Of a DNA stretch of 64,000 nucleotides, positions 26,901 to 34,094 are shown one piece after another (the first letter of the stretch is position 1; each line of letters starts with the position of its first letter). A program made the translations under genes and the position numbers. A model generated the notes under the pieces. It was not told the DNA's origin, made no database searches, and was given only the letters and a program-made list of their open reading frames with translations. The stretch is from JAWXBM01 sp964470455 (GTDB taxonomy: Bacteria > Pseudomonadota > Gammaproteobacteria > Xanthomonadales > SZUA-36): NCBI GenBank assembly GCA_964470455.1, contig CAYYCX010000001.1, positions 81,563 to 145,562 of the forward strand, given 5' to 3'.

Positions 26901-27067
26901 GCAGCGTCATCTATCGCGGCCTGGCCACCACCATCGTCGGCGGCATGGCCTGCAGCCTGGTGTTTACCCTGCTCATGCTGCCCTGCCTGCTGCGCATGGG
27001 TGGCGCCCGGAATGCCGAACAGGGCACGAAAACCGCACAGCCTGTCAGCCTGGAATCGGCGGCCTGA
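23975..27067 (+). CDS. RND-superfamily efflux permease with non-canonical proton-relay residues
   Basis: 1030 residues, the full AcrB/HAE1 length, with an N-terminal membrane helix ('SNPAGVAVAVAIVTLFGLFSLSDLPVQLFPEIELPQLSVQANW'), two large periplasmic loops and two six-helix blocks. It would pump substrates across the envelope as a trimer with the adaptor encoded next. Helix 4 reads 'GLAFAVGMVLDAAIVVAEN', where AcrB has two aspartates, so the second is alanine. Helix 10 reads 'LGLVVNNAILLVDQ', where AcrB has Lys940, here asparagine. GGAGCCAGGT precedes the ATG. The permease precedes the adaptor, and no outer-membrane channel gene is near. Confidence 0.92.
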   Translation: MSITEKSISNPAGVAVAVAIVTLFGLFSLSDLPVQLFPEIELPQLSVQANWRSASPREVESEILEPMETVLQGIPGMQTLEANAFNGGTFINMQFGLDTDMQATLMDVIGRLNRLPPLPADSDPPVVQLSGFGEANQTLTWFFVQKLPGTPGELADYERQVIELIKPRIESIPGVAGVQMITGAAEELQIIIDPYKAAQFGLELDNIATVANRSNDVSGGFIDVGRRQYTLRFEGRYEPEQLRQQVLEWRDGRPVRLGDVAEVRIARGARQDLMIQNGNPAMGVRIDRQNGANVLQALTDVKAAMAELREGPLNDMGLGIEQSFDASVFIKRAVNLVTSNLLLGVLLAVGVLWWFLRDLRATALIATAIPVSLLATFVVLQLTGRSLNVISLAGLAFAVGMVLDAAIVVAENIVRLRERGETPFVAAIKGASQVKGALLASTATTVAIFLPVLFLEDVEGQLFADLALTIAIAVVISLAVAMTVLPAVAGNWLKPRKLTREHAPAWSGLSGRLMRASQTPLRRGLVVSTLTVAPLLITWALFPQLDYLPPVKRDAVDAFLQMPPGSNWETREKEIATTLVSRLEPYMSGTKEPALKNYYIWLHPGGGTIGARVLDQDKVLDLQTIMREEILSGIPDVRAFAAQGNLFGGFGGGRDIAVHLQSVDEQGLISAVIAGQNLLMEAFPGANVQAFPPPELAEPELRILPNDVRISESGWNRNHIASAVRILGNGMWLGEYFDGDKRLDIILKSQPWSTPEELESIPVVTPVGGLMPLGELVDIERTTGPGQIRRVNGRRTVTLAISPPEDVSLETAVAKIQQDIEPGLRAALPADGTIIYGGSADSLQDAIITMSRNFGLALLILFLLMAGLFRSLKDSAIVVLTIPLAWVGGVVSLQLLNLVSFQPMDLLTMIGFIILLGLVVNNAILLVDQTRRAEQEGMSRDEAVEYALQVRMRPIFMSTFTSIFGMLPLVLLPGAGSVIYRGLATTIVGGMACSLVFTLLMLPCLLRMGGARNAEQGTKTAQPVSLESAA

Positions 27068-27079
27068 AGGAGAAAGCGC

Positions 27080-28135
27080 ATGAAATCGACATACCTCTTT
27101 ATCTTCTCCGTACTCCTGCCGGTGCTGGCATGGGGGCAGCACTCACCCGGCGGCCCGCCGCCCGCCACAGTCACGGTTGATGAGGCCCGGCGGGACACTT
27201 TCAATGCCACGCTGGAGGTGCCCGGCACGGTCATCAGCCAGCACGATGCCCGCATTGCGGCCGAAACCGATGGCCGCCTGACCTGGGTGGCGGAAGTGGG
27301 CACTCGCATCGCCGAGGGCGAGGCGTTTGCGCGCATCGACGACACGGATCTCAAGCTCAGCCTCAAGGACAACCAGGCGCAGCTGGCCAGCCTGCAGGCG
27401 CAGCAGCGTTACCAGCAATCCAACCTGGAGCGCCTGGAAAAGCTGGCACTGAGCAACAATGCCGCCGCCAACCAGATCGATGAGGCCCGGGCCCAGCTGG
27501 ACATGAACACCCAGGCCATTCGCCGTGCTGAAGTGGCCATTGCGCAGGTGCAGCGCCGCATCGAGCAGGCAGCCATCGTGGCGCCGTTCCCCGCCATCGT
27601 GGTTGAGCGGCTGGTGCAGGTGGGCGAGTTCGTCAGCCGCGGCCTGCCGGTGGCCCGCCTGGTGGATACCGATAACCGCGAAATCCGTTTGCAGGCGCCT
27701 CTGGACCTGGCCGCCTATGTTCACGAAGGCATGGAAGTTTCCATCCAGCACAACGGCAAAACCTCACTCAGCCCGGTTGTGCGGGTCATTCCGGTCGGCG
27801 ATGAACGTTCGCGCATGTTTGAAATGCGCGTTACTGCCTCTGATCCCTCCATGGTAATCGGCAGCCCGGTCCAGGTGGCCCTGCCCAGCAGTGATCCGCG
27901 TTTGTTGCTGGCCATTCCGCGCGACGCGCTGGTGCTGCGTGGATCAGAGGTGTTCGTGCTGCGCGTGAATGACGGCAACACGGTGGAAAAAGTACCTGTG
28001 GCTACCGGCATGGGTTTCGGCAGCCTGGTGGAAGTAACCGGTGAACTGGCCGAAGGCGACCAGGTGGTGGTGCGCGGAGCGGAGCGCCTGCAACCAGGCC
28101 AGAGCGTGGTGATCAGTGGCGAAGAAGCCGGTTGA
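27080..28135 (+). CDS. RND efflux periplasmic adaptor (membrane fusion protein)
   Basis: 351 residues starting 12 bases after the permease stop, with AAGGAGAAAGC upstream of the ATG. It has a signal peptide (MKSTYLFIFSVLLPVLAWG) without a lipobox cysteine. The barrel-sandwich/lipoyl part is 'VPGTVISQHDARIAAETDGRLTWVAEVGTRIAEGEAFARIDDTDLK', followed by a coiled-coil hairpin ('DNQAQLASLQAQQRYQQSNLERLEKLALSNNAAANQIDEARAQLDMNTQAIRRAEVAIAQVQRRIEQ') and a beta-barrel with C-terminal membrane-proximal domain ('VVVRGAERLQPGQSVVISGEE'). It links the permease to an outer-membrane factor encoded elsewhere. The operon ends at a strong hairpin. Confidence 0.93.
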   Translation: MKSTYLFIFSVLLPVLAWGQHSPGGPPPATVTVDEARRDTFNATLEVPGTVISQHDARIAAETDGRLTWVAEVGTRIAEGEAFARIDDTDLKLSLKDNQAQLASLQAQQRYQQSNLERLEKLALSNNAAANQIDEARAQLDMNTQAIRRAEVAIAQVQRRIEQAAIVAPFPAIVVERLVQVGEFVSRGLPVARLVDTDNREIRLQAPLDLAAYVHEGMEVSIQHNGKTSLSPVVRVIPVGDERSRMFEMRVTASDPSMVIGSPVQVALPSSDPRLLLAIPRDALVLRGSEVFVLRVNDGNTVEKVPVATGMGFGSLVEVTGELAEGDQVVVRGAERLQPGQSVVISGEEAG

Positions 28136-28265
28136 GCGATTCCACTTTTCTGCCCCAACTTTTGCATATTTGCGGTGTAGGTTAACGGATGACCGCCTGC
28201 ATACGGTTTTACGGGTTTGAGTACGGCAATTCCCCTGAACGTTGTCTTTACCTCCAACCCGTCTT

Positions 28266-28307
28266 GAACAGCCCGGTGGGCACACCACCCGCCGGGCTGT
28301 TTTTTTT
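28266..28307 (+). terminator. rho-independent terminator after the RND operon
   Basis: AACAGCCCGG (from 28267) pairs with CCGGGCTGTT across a short loop, and seven T residues follow at 28301-28307. The T run ends on the stop codon of the convergent metallo-hydrolase gene, so the hairpin serves a convergent gene end. Confidence 0.9.
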
Positions 28308-29268
28308 AGGCGCGATGGTCCAGCCAGTACTCCATGCCCTGGGTGTTGAGCTCGATATCATCCCAGACAATTCCGGCCAGTTGCTCATCGTCCAGTTGCA
28401 CGCCGTGGTCCCGGCACAGTCCGAACAACCACTCCTTCTGCTCGGCGATGATTTTCTCAGTGCGGTTTTCAGCAAATTCATGGGCCAGGGCAATCTCTTC
28501 CAGCCGGGTGACCCCTGCGATCATCTGTTCCGCCAGCCGCCGGGTATCGGTGACGCGGCCGAAATGAGTCATGTACATGCACTCGGGACCCGCTTCCATC
28601 AGGCGCCGCACGGAATCACGCAGCGCCGGCGGATCAAACTGGATGGGGGTGGTGATGGGAAACACCATGGCCCCCTGGTCCGTGTCCAGGTCCCGGTAGG
28701 AAAGGCCAAACGTATCGCCGGTAAACCAGCCTCGAGTCTGCTCGTCCCAGACGCAGAAGTGATGGCGCGCATGGCCGGGCGTATCCATGAATTTCAACTG
28801 GCGCGTACCGACCAGCAGCTCATCGCCGTCGTGCCTGATGAGCACGCGGTCCTCCGGAACCGGCAGCAGGCTGCCGTACATCCGGTCAAAGTTCTCGTCA
28901 CCAAACACCACGCGCGTTCCAGCTTCCAGTTTGGCTGGCTCAATCATGTGCCTGGCGCCAAAGGGATGCACCACCAGCATGGCATTGGGCAGCTCTTTGA
29001 TCAGCCAGCCGGCGCCGCCGGCATGGTCCAGGTGCACATGGGTGAGGATCACATGGCTGACGGCCGAGCGGTCCCAGCCGCGCTGCTGCAATACCTTGAG
29101 TATGCGCTCAACGCTGTAATAGCTGCCTGCTTCGATGATGGCGACCTTGTCGCCCGCTTCCAGCAGGTAACAGGCGGCCATTTCGTTGCGCACCAGGCCG
29201 CTGTCAATCGCAACTATGCCGCCTGGATATTCGCGTACCTTGATACACACAGAATCACTGGAACTCAT
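28306..29268 (-). CDS. metallo-beta-lactamase-fold hydrolase
   Basis: About 320 residues with the binuclear metal motif 'VILTHVHLDHAGGAGWL' (HxHxDH), a later His in 'FMDTPGHARHHFCVWDEQ', and Asp in 'GWFTGDTFGLSYR'. The order resembles glyoxalase II-like or flavoprotein-type MBL hydrolases. 'VNEMAACYLLEAGDKVAIIEAGS' is a typical N-terminal strand pair. I place the start at ATG 29268, preceded by AGAAGGAAATG; a frame extension to 29322 lacks such a site. Substrate unknown; thioester or lactone hydrolysis are common in the family. It lies downstream of the FG-GAP gene with an 85-base gap. Confidence 0.86.
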   Translation of the reverse strand: MSSSDSVCIKVREYPGGIVAIDSGLVRNEMAACYLLEAGDKVAIIEAGSYYSVERILKVLQQRGWDRSAVSHVILTHVHLDHAGGAGWLIKELPNAMLVVHPFGARHMIEPAKLEAGTRVVFGDENFDRMYGSLLPVPEDRVLIRHDGDELLVGTRQLKFMDTPGHARHHFCVWDEQTRGWFTGDTFGLSYRDLDTDQGAMVFPITTPIQFDPPALRDSVRRLMEAGPECMYMTHFGRVTDTRRLAEQMIAGVTRLEEIALAHEFAENRTEKIIAEQKEWLFGLCRDHGVQLDDEQLAGIVWDDIELNTQGMEYWLDHRA

Positions 29269-29353
29269 GTCATCATTTCCTTCTACAAAAACAGTCTTCA
29301 GGGTTTTGAGCGCCGCGGGCACAAGAGATTGGCCACCGCTATCGGGCTGGGGC

Positions 29354-31282
29354 TCATGGTTCCCGGATCAGGAGAGCCCCGTTCAGTTCCAGGCCGGAGT
29401 CCAGCTGCTGCACGGTGCCCGACGGCCAGGTCACCTGTACCTGTTGAATCGCGCTGGCACCACCCAGGCCAAAATACAGCGGCATGCGGCTTTGTGACAA
29501 ATAACCCGACTTGCCGTCATTCACCTGCACATAGCTGCCCTGGTTGGTTGTGACTTCAACTCGCGCGCCGATGCCATCACGGTTGGATTTACTGCCCTGC
29601 AGGCTGATTTTCAGGAACCTGAGGCCGGGCATTTTCTCGCTGAGATTACTGACCAGTACCATTGGCTCGGCGTTGAATTCATTGGTGATGATATCCAGGT
29701 CACCATCCTCATCCAGGTCAAACAGGGCGGAGGATCGCGAGCCCAGCGCGCCCCATACCTCCACGATACCGCTGCGATTCTCGCAGAAACTGTTGGCCAC
29801 ATCGGTTCCGTCACAATCCAGCCGGAACCAGGCCTTGGCGGTTTCGCGGTTCTTGCGCGGCTCCACACCGAGAATGAATTCGGCATCACGAAAGCGCTTG
29901 CCCCGCTCGTTCAGCAACAGCGAATTCACACCGTAGCGGAACGGGTAATTCATGCTGGCGGTGATAAAGGCGTCCTGGAAGCCGTCGGCATTCAGGTCAC
30001 CGGTACTGAGGCCCCAGGGCCAGTAATTCTCTGCGCCGATCTCCGGGGAAATCTCCGTGAACGACCCGTCGGCCTGCTGCTGGAAAAAGCTGTTCCCGAA
30101 AATGCTCATGCCAGCGCTTTGAAGGTGTGCCTCATCCCACTGGATGTCCGACTTCTGGTGCTCTTTTTCCATGCCGATATGCTCACTCATGTCGGAGTGC
30201 ATATCGGTGACGAAAATGTCCAGGCGGCCATCATTGTTCCAGTCAAAAACGCGGATGCCCATGGCACCCCAGGACGTTTTGGGAAACACCTCGCTGCGCC
30301 GGTTAACGAAACCCTCGCCCTGCTGGTTTTCAAAGTACTGGTCATGGCCCTGCATGTTCAGCAGGTAGAGATCCGGCCAGCCATCACGGTTCAGGTCAGC
30401 AGCGCTGGCATCGCCGGACCAGGAGCCATCTTGCAGGCCCATGGCTGCCGTCACGTCCTCAAAGCGGTTGTTGCCGAGGTTGCGGAACAGCACACTGTTC
30501 TCGGTACGCTCGGGAAACAGGTGGCCACTGAACGCATCGCTGAAGCCGTCGTAAAACGTGTATTCCACCCCACCGCTTTCAGCCTGCCGGATCAACTCGG
30601 AGGTGTACTGGCCCACGTTGCAGACAAACAGGTCCAGCAGGCCGTCGCGGTCGTAATCGAAAAACACCACGCCCGATGAATGGGCCTGGATGCCGGTGCC
30701 GGAAGCTTCGGTGATATCGCGGAAGGTGCCGTCACCGTTATTCTCAAACAGGCGGTTGCCGCTGCGCACTGCCGTGATGTAAACATCCGCATCGCCATCG
30801 TTGTCGATATCGGCAAACGAGGCCGACACCGAAATCCGGTCAGCCATGGCGATGCCGGCTTTTGCGGTAATGTTCTCAAAGGTTCCGGAACCGGTGTTGC
30901 GCCACAGCTCATTGCTGCCCACCTGGTTCAGGAACAACACATCCGGCAGGGCATCGCCATCCACATCGGCCACCGCCAGCCCGTTGCCATGGTCGTAGTG
31001 AACCGCCTTGTAGGTCTTGGCCGCATCTTCCACCACGCGATGCTGGAACGTGATACCGCTGTCGCGCACCTGATCGGCAAAGCCAAACTGGTTGAATACT
31101 TCAAAATCGGCCGCGGTCGCTTTCTGCGCGGCTTCCCGCGGCGCCAGGTTGGGTGGGTTGAGGATCATCCGAGGCTGCGCAATGCGCGTGACCGCGGCTT
31201 CTTCCTGGGCCGTCAGCCAGGGTGCCGACGACAACAGCAACGCTGCAATACAATTCATCACAGGTCTTAACCTGGGGGCCAT
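29354..31282 (-). CDS. exported FG-GAP/VCBS beta-propeller protein with UnbV (ASPIC) domain (CRTAC1-like)
   Basis: About 640 residues. Signal peptide 'MAPRLRPVMNCIAALLLSSAPWLTA' from ATG 31282, with GGAG seven bases upstream. The body is a series of calcium-binding FG-GAP/VCBS repeats such as 'GLAVADVDGDALPDVLFLNQ', 'ASFADIDNDGDADVYI', 'FFDYDRDGLLDLFVCN', 'ASAADLNRDGWPDLYLLN', 'VFDWNNDGRLDIFVTD' and 'LFDLDEDGDLDIITNE'. The C-terminal ASPIC/UnbV module ends 'VQVTWPSGTVQQLDSGLELNGALLIREP'. Such proteins are cell-surface or periplasmic propellers of poorly known role, often in marine bacteria. The antisense frames over it are shadows. Confidence 0.92.
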   Translation of the reverse strand: MAPRLRPVMNCIAALLLSSAPWLTAQEEAAVTRIAQPRMILNPPNLAPREAAQKATAADFEVFNQFGFADQVRDSGITFQHRVVEDAAKTYKAVHYDHGNGLAVADVDGDALPDVLFLNQVGSNELWRNTGSGTFENITAKAGIAMADRISVSASFADIDNDGDADVYITAVRSGNRLFENNGDGTFRDITEASGTGIQAHSSGVVFFDYDRDGLLDLFVCNVGQYTSELIRQAESGGVEYTFYDGFSDAFSGHLFPERTENSVLFRNLGNNRFEDVTAAMGLQDGSWSGDASAADLNRDGWPDLYLLNMQGHDQYFENQQGEGFVNRRSEVFPKTSWGAMGIRVFDWNNDGRLDIFVTDMHSDMSEHIGMEKEHQKSDIQWDEAHLQSAGMSIFGNSFFQQQADGSFTEISPEIGAENYWPWGLSTGDLNADGFQDAFITASMNYPFRYGVNSLLLNERGKRFRDAEFILGVEPRKNRETAKAWFRLDCDGTDVANSFCENRSGIVEVWGALGSRSSALFDLDEDGDLDIITNEFNAEPMVLVSNLSEKMPGLRFLKISLQGSKSNRDGIGARVEVTTNQGSYVQVNDGKSGYLSQSRMPLYFGLGGASAIQQVQVTWPSGTVQQLDSGLELNGALLIREP

Positions 31283-31387
31283 ACAGAATCTCCGCAAAGG
31301 TATCTGCCCGAGCGCCGGGCAACGGTATCAGTATCCGACACACTATAATGTGCGGAATTTCAATGGAACCACCTGAACTATACCGCA

Positions 31388-32146
31388 ATGACTCCCGCCA
31401 GCCATTCCTCCCAGCCAGATCCCATCTGGGTTCTGGACATTGACGGCACGCTGATGCCGTCACAGCATATCGATAACCAGTGCTACTGGCAGGCGGTGTT
31501 TGAGCATTTTGGCCAGGAGCCGCAAACGCTGGACCTGCATGACTTTGCGCACGTTACCGATGGCAGCATCCTGCAGGAATGGATGCTGGCAAACCATGGG
31601 CGCGAGGCCACGCCGGAGGAAGTCAGCCGCATCCGGCAGCGCTTCCTGGACCTGATCACCCGCGCCCACGAGGTGTCGCCGGGCGCTTTTGCCGCAAGCC
31701 CGGGTCTGAATGAATGGCTGGGTGAACGGCTGGGTACTTTTGGCAACTGCGTCGCCATCGCCACCGGCGGCTGGGGCCATACCGCACGGTTCAAGTTGAG
31801 CGTCGCCGGGCTGGATGTTTACAACCTTCCCCTGGCCAGCAGCGATGATGGCGACAGCCGCCAGGCCATCATGCAGCAGGCGCTGCGTCTGCTGCTGGCT
31901 AATTCTGGCTGCACGGCAAACACCGACGATTCACCGCCCGTCTGCTACATCGGGGATGGCGTCTGGGACTGGCAAGCTGCCCGCCAGCTGGGCTGGGACT
32001 TCATCGGTATCGCATGCGGCGAACAGGCCTGCAGGCTGAAGCAGGCAGGCGCAAAACACGTGTTCTGCAACTTTGCGGAACTGGCCGCATCCAAACCCCT
32101 TTCCGCCAGTGGCAGGAAACACACCCTCCATGCCTCCAACCGATAG
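31388..32146 (+). CDS. HAD-superfamily hydrolase
   Basis: 252 residues. Motif I 'IWVLDIDGTLMPSQHIDNQCYWQAVFEHFG' (nucleophile Asp in DIDGT), motif II region 'CVAIATGGWGHTARFKLSVAGL', and motif IV 'VCYIGDGVWDWQAARQLGWDFIGIACGEQACRLKQAGAKHVFCNFAEL'. The cap insertion between motifs I and II is helical, so it is a phosphoglycolate-phosphatase-like member acting on a small phosphorylated metabolite that cannot be named. Its 3' end overlaps the probable tamA start by 17 bases, suggesting one transcript. It is divergent from the FG-GAP gene. Confidence 0.85.
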   Translation: MTPASHSSQPDPIWVLDIDGTLMPSQHIDNQCYWQAVFEHFGQEPQTLDLHDFAHVTDGSILQEWMLANHGREATPEEVSRIRQRFLDLITRAHEVSPGAFAASPGLNEWLGERLGTFGNCVAIATGGWGHTARFKLSVAGLDVYNLPLASSDDGDSRQAIMQQALRLLLANSGCTANTDDSPPVCYIGDGVWDWQAARQLGWDFIGIACGEQACRLKQAGAKHVFCNFAELAASKPLSASGRKHTLHASNR

Positions 32147-34094
32147 CCCCAATCGTGGCCGGAACCTGCACAGCCTGGTGCGGCACGGCTGGCTGCTACC
32201 CAAGTTGCTACCCGGGCTGCTAATTGGGCTGCTGGCAAGCTGGCAGGCCCAAGCAGATGTGCTCGATATCAGCGTCAGCGGTATCGCCGAACCGATGCTG
32301 GCCAATGTGCAGAACCGGGTCAACACGCTGTCGATCAACGAGGAGCGGAAACTCGGCAGGAAACGGCTGGACCGGATCGTTGCCCAGGCTGAGCAGGAAG
32401 CCGTTCGGGCGTTGCGCCCCTACGGTTACTACCAGGCCACCGCCAGCAGCCAGTTGCAGCAGCCGGAAGAACAACGCTGGTTGCTGCTCCTGCAACTGGC
32501 ACCCGGCCCTCCAGTGCAGGTGAGCCGTGCGGACATCCAGGTCAGCGGCCCCGGCGCGGGGCTGGAAGAATTGCGCGACTGGCAACGGAACTGGCCATTG
32601 AAGGTCGGGCAAAGGCTGGACCAGGTGCTTTGGGAGGAGCAGAAAAACCGTGCCCTGGAACTGGCGGAAAGCCACGGTTATCTCACCGCGCAGTTCACCC
32701 GTCATCAGATCCGCGCCGATCTCGACAACAACACCGCCGAACTGGAACTCGAGCTGCAAACCGGCCCGCAGGCGGTGATGGGCACTGTGGAGTATCAGCA
32801 GGACGTGGTGAATCCAGCCATCCTGCAAGGTTTGCCCCGGTTCGAAGCCGGCCAGGCCTACGATGCCTGGTTGCTGGAAAAATTTCGCATGGATGTGTGG
32901 CAGACCGGTTACTTTGAAAATGTTGAAGTCATCGAAGAACGCCGGCTGGAGGAGTCGCCGCCCGTGGTCAACCTGCAGGTCAAAGCCACTGCCCGCAAGC
33001 CGAATACCTACCAGGGCACACTCGGCTTTGGCACGGACACCGGAGTTCGCGCCCAGGTACTGTGGACCCGCCGCCTGTTGTCCAGCCGCGGCGACAGCGT
33101 GGACGTGGGCCTTGGGTGGCAGCAAACCAACGAGGAATACTCCTTTCGCAGCGCCTACCGCCTGCCACAGCGCGAACGCGCGCGGCAGTACTGGACGGGA
33201 GACTTTGCCATTCGACGCGTCAACCAGGACCTGGAAATCCAGCTGAACGACAACGCCGATGAACTCATCAAGCTGGCCAATGGCGATGTCAGCAGCTACT
33301 CGGTGAAAGGGGGTTTGCTGGTGCTGCGTGGCTTTGAAGATGGCTACCAGCAGGTGTATGAGAACTGGTTTGGCCAGTATGTGCTGGAAAACAACGATTA
33401 CCGGTTGCTGGAGCAGTATGTTCCCGCATCGCAACAGGGCCTCAGCGCAGAACAGCAGGACCTGCTCAGGGGCACGGGCAGCTCCATGTCCTTGGGCGTG
33501 AGCTGGGACTGGCCCGCCGTGCGCGGCAGCGGGTTTGAAACCGTAGGCCATAAAGAGCGCCTGTGGTTGTTCACCGCCAATGAGGCCTGGGGTTCCGATG
33601 CGAATTTCACCCAGGCCTACCTGTCCAGCGCCTGGCACCGCATGCTGGGCAAGCGCTTCAAATTGTTGCTGCGCGGCGAAGCCGGCTACTCCGATGCCCG
33701 CGTCACCGAGCTCGACCTGCAACTGGAAGGCGTGAGCGGGCAGCTCTCGGTGACCCGGCTGCCCACCCTGTATCGCTTCAAGGCCGGCGGCAGCCGCAGC
33801 GTGCGCGGTTATTCGTTTGAATCCCTGAGCAACAACGGCATCGGTTCCAACAACATCGTTACGGCCAGCGCCGAAGTGGAAATGCTGTTCCGGCCCAACT
33901 GGTCTGCAGCGGCGTTCGTGGATACCGGCAATGCCTTCAATGACTGGGGCGAAATGGACCTCAAAACCGGCGTGGGCCTGGGCCTGCGCTGGTACACGAT
34001 TGTCGGCGCCATGCGGCTGGACATCGCCCATCCACTGGACCTGGAAGGTGATTCCTGGCGATTGCATTTCACCATCGGGACGCCGCTGCTATGA
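32130..34094 (+). CDS. tamA: TamA, outer-membrane Omp85-family assembly protein
   Basis: About 655 residues with an N-terminal signal/anchor ('WLLPKLLPGLLIGLLASWQAQA'), POTRA-like segments ('VDISVSGIAEPMLANVQNRVNTLS', 'QVSGPGAGLEELRDWQRNWPLKVGQ', 'AVMGTVEYQQDVVNPAILQGLPRFEAGQAYD') and a C-terminal Omp85 barrel. The barrel includes 'RFKAGGSRSVRGYSFESLS' (the conserved VRGY region) and ends 'LDIAHPLDLEGDSWRLHFTIGTPLL'. TamA works with TamB in outer-membrane protein insertion and lipid transport. ATG 32130 is preferred over an in-frame ATG at 32073, which would lie deep within the HAD gene. It overlaps tamB by ATGA. Confidence 0.93.
   Translation: MPPTDSPNRGRNLHSLVRHGWLLPKLLPGLLIGLLASWQAQADVLDISVSGIAEPMLANVQNRVNTLSINEERKLGRKRLDRIVAQAEQEAVRALRPYGYYQATASSQLQQPEEQRWLLLLQLAPGPPVQVSRADIQVSGPGAGLEELRDWQRNWPLKVGQRLDQVLWEEQKNRALELAESHGYLTAQFTRHQIRADLDNNTAELELELQTGPQAVMGTVEYQQDVVNPAILQGLPRFEAGQAYDAWLLEKFRMDVWQTGYFENVEVIEERRLEESPPVVNLQVKATARKPNTYQGTLGFGTDTGVRAQVLWTRRLLSSRGDSVDVGLGWQQTNEEYSFRSAYRLPQRERARQYWTGDFAIRRVNQDLEIQLNDNADELIKLANGDVSSYSVKGGLLVLRGFEDGYQQVYENWFGQYVLENNDYRLLEQYVPASQQGLSAEQQDLLRGTGSSMSLGVSWDWPAVRGSGFETVGHKERLWLFTANEAWGSDANFTQAYLSSAWHRMLGKRFKLLLRGEAGYSDARVTELDLQLEGVSGQLSVTRLPTLYRFKAGGSRSVRGYSFESLSNNGIGSNNIVTASAEVEMLFRPNWSAAAFVDTGNAFNDWGEMDLKTGVGLGLRWYTIVGAMRLDIAHPLDLEGDSWRLHFTIGTPLL

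Noticed and set aside
32220..34067. 615-codon minus-strand open frame opposite tamA
   Set aside because: It mirrors a strongly supported gene, lacks any domain, and arises from high GC and codon bias on the opposite strand. The same applies to long frames opposite tamB and the monooxygenase.
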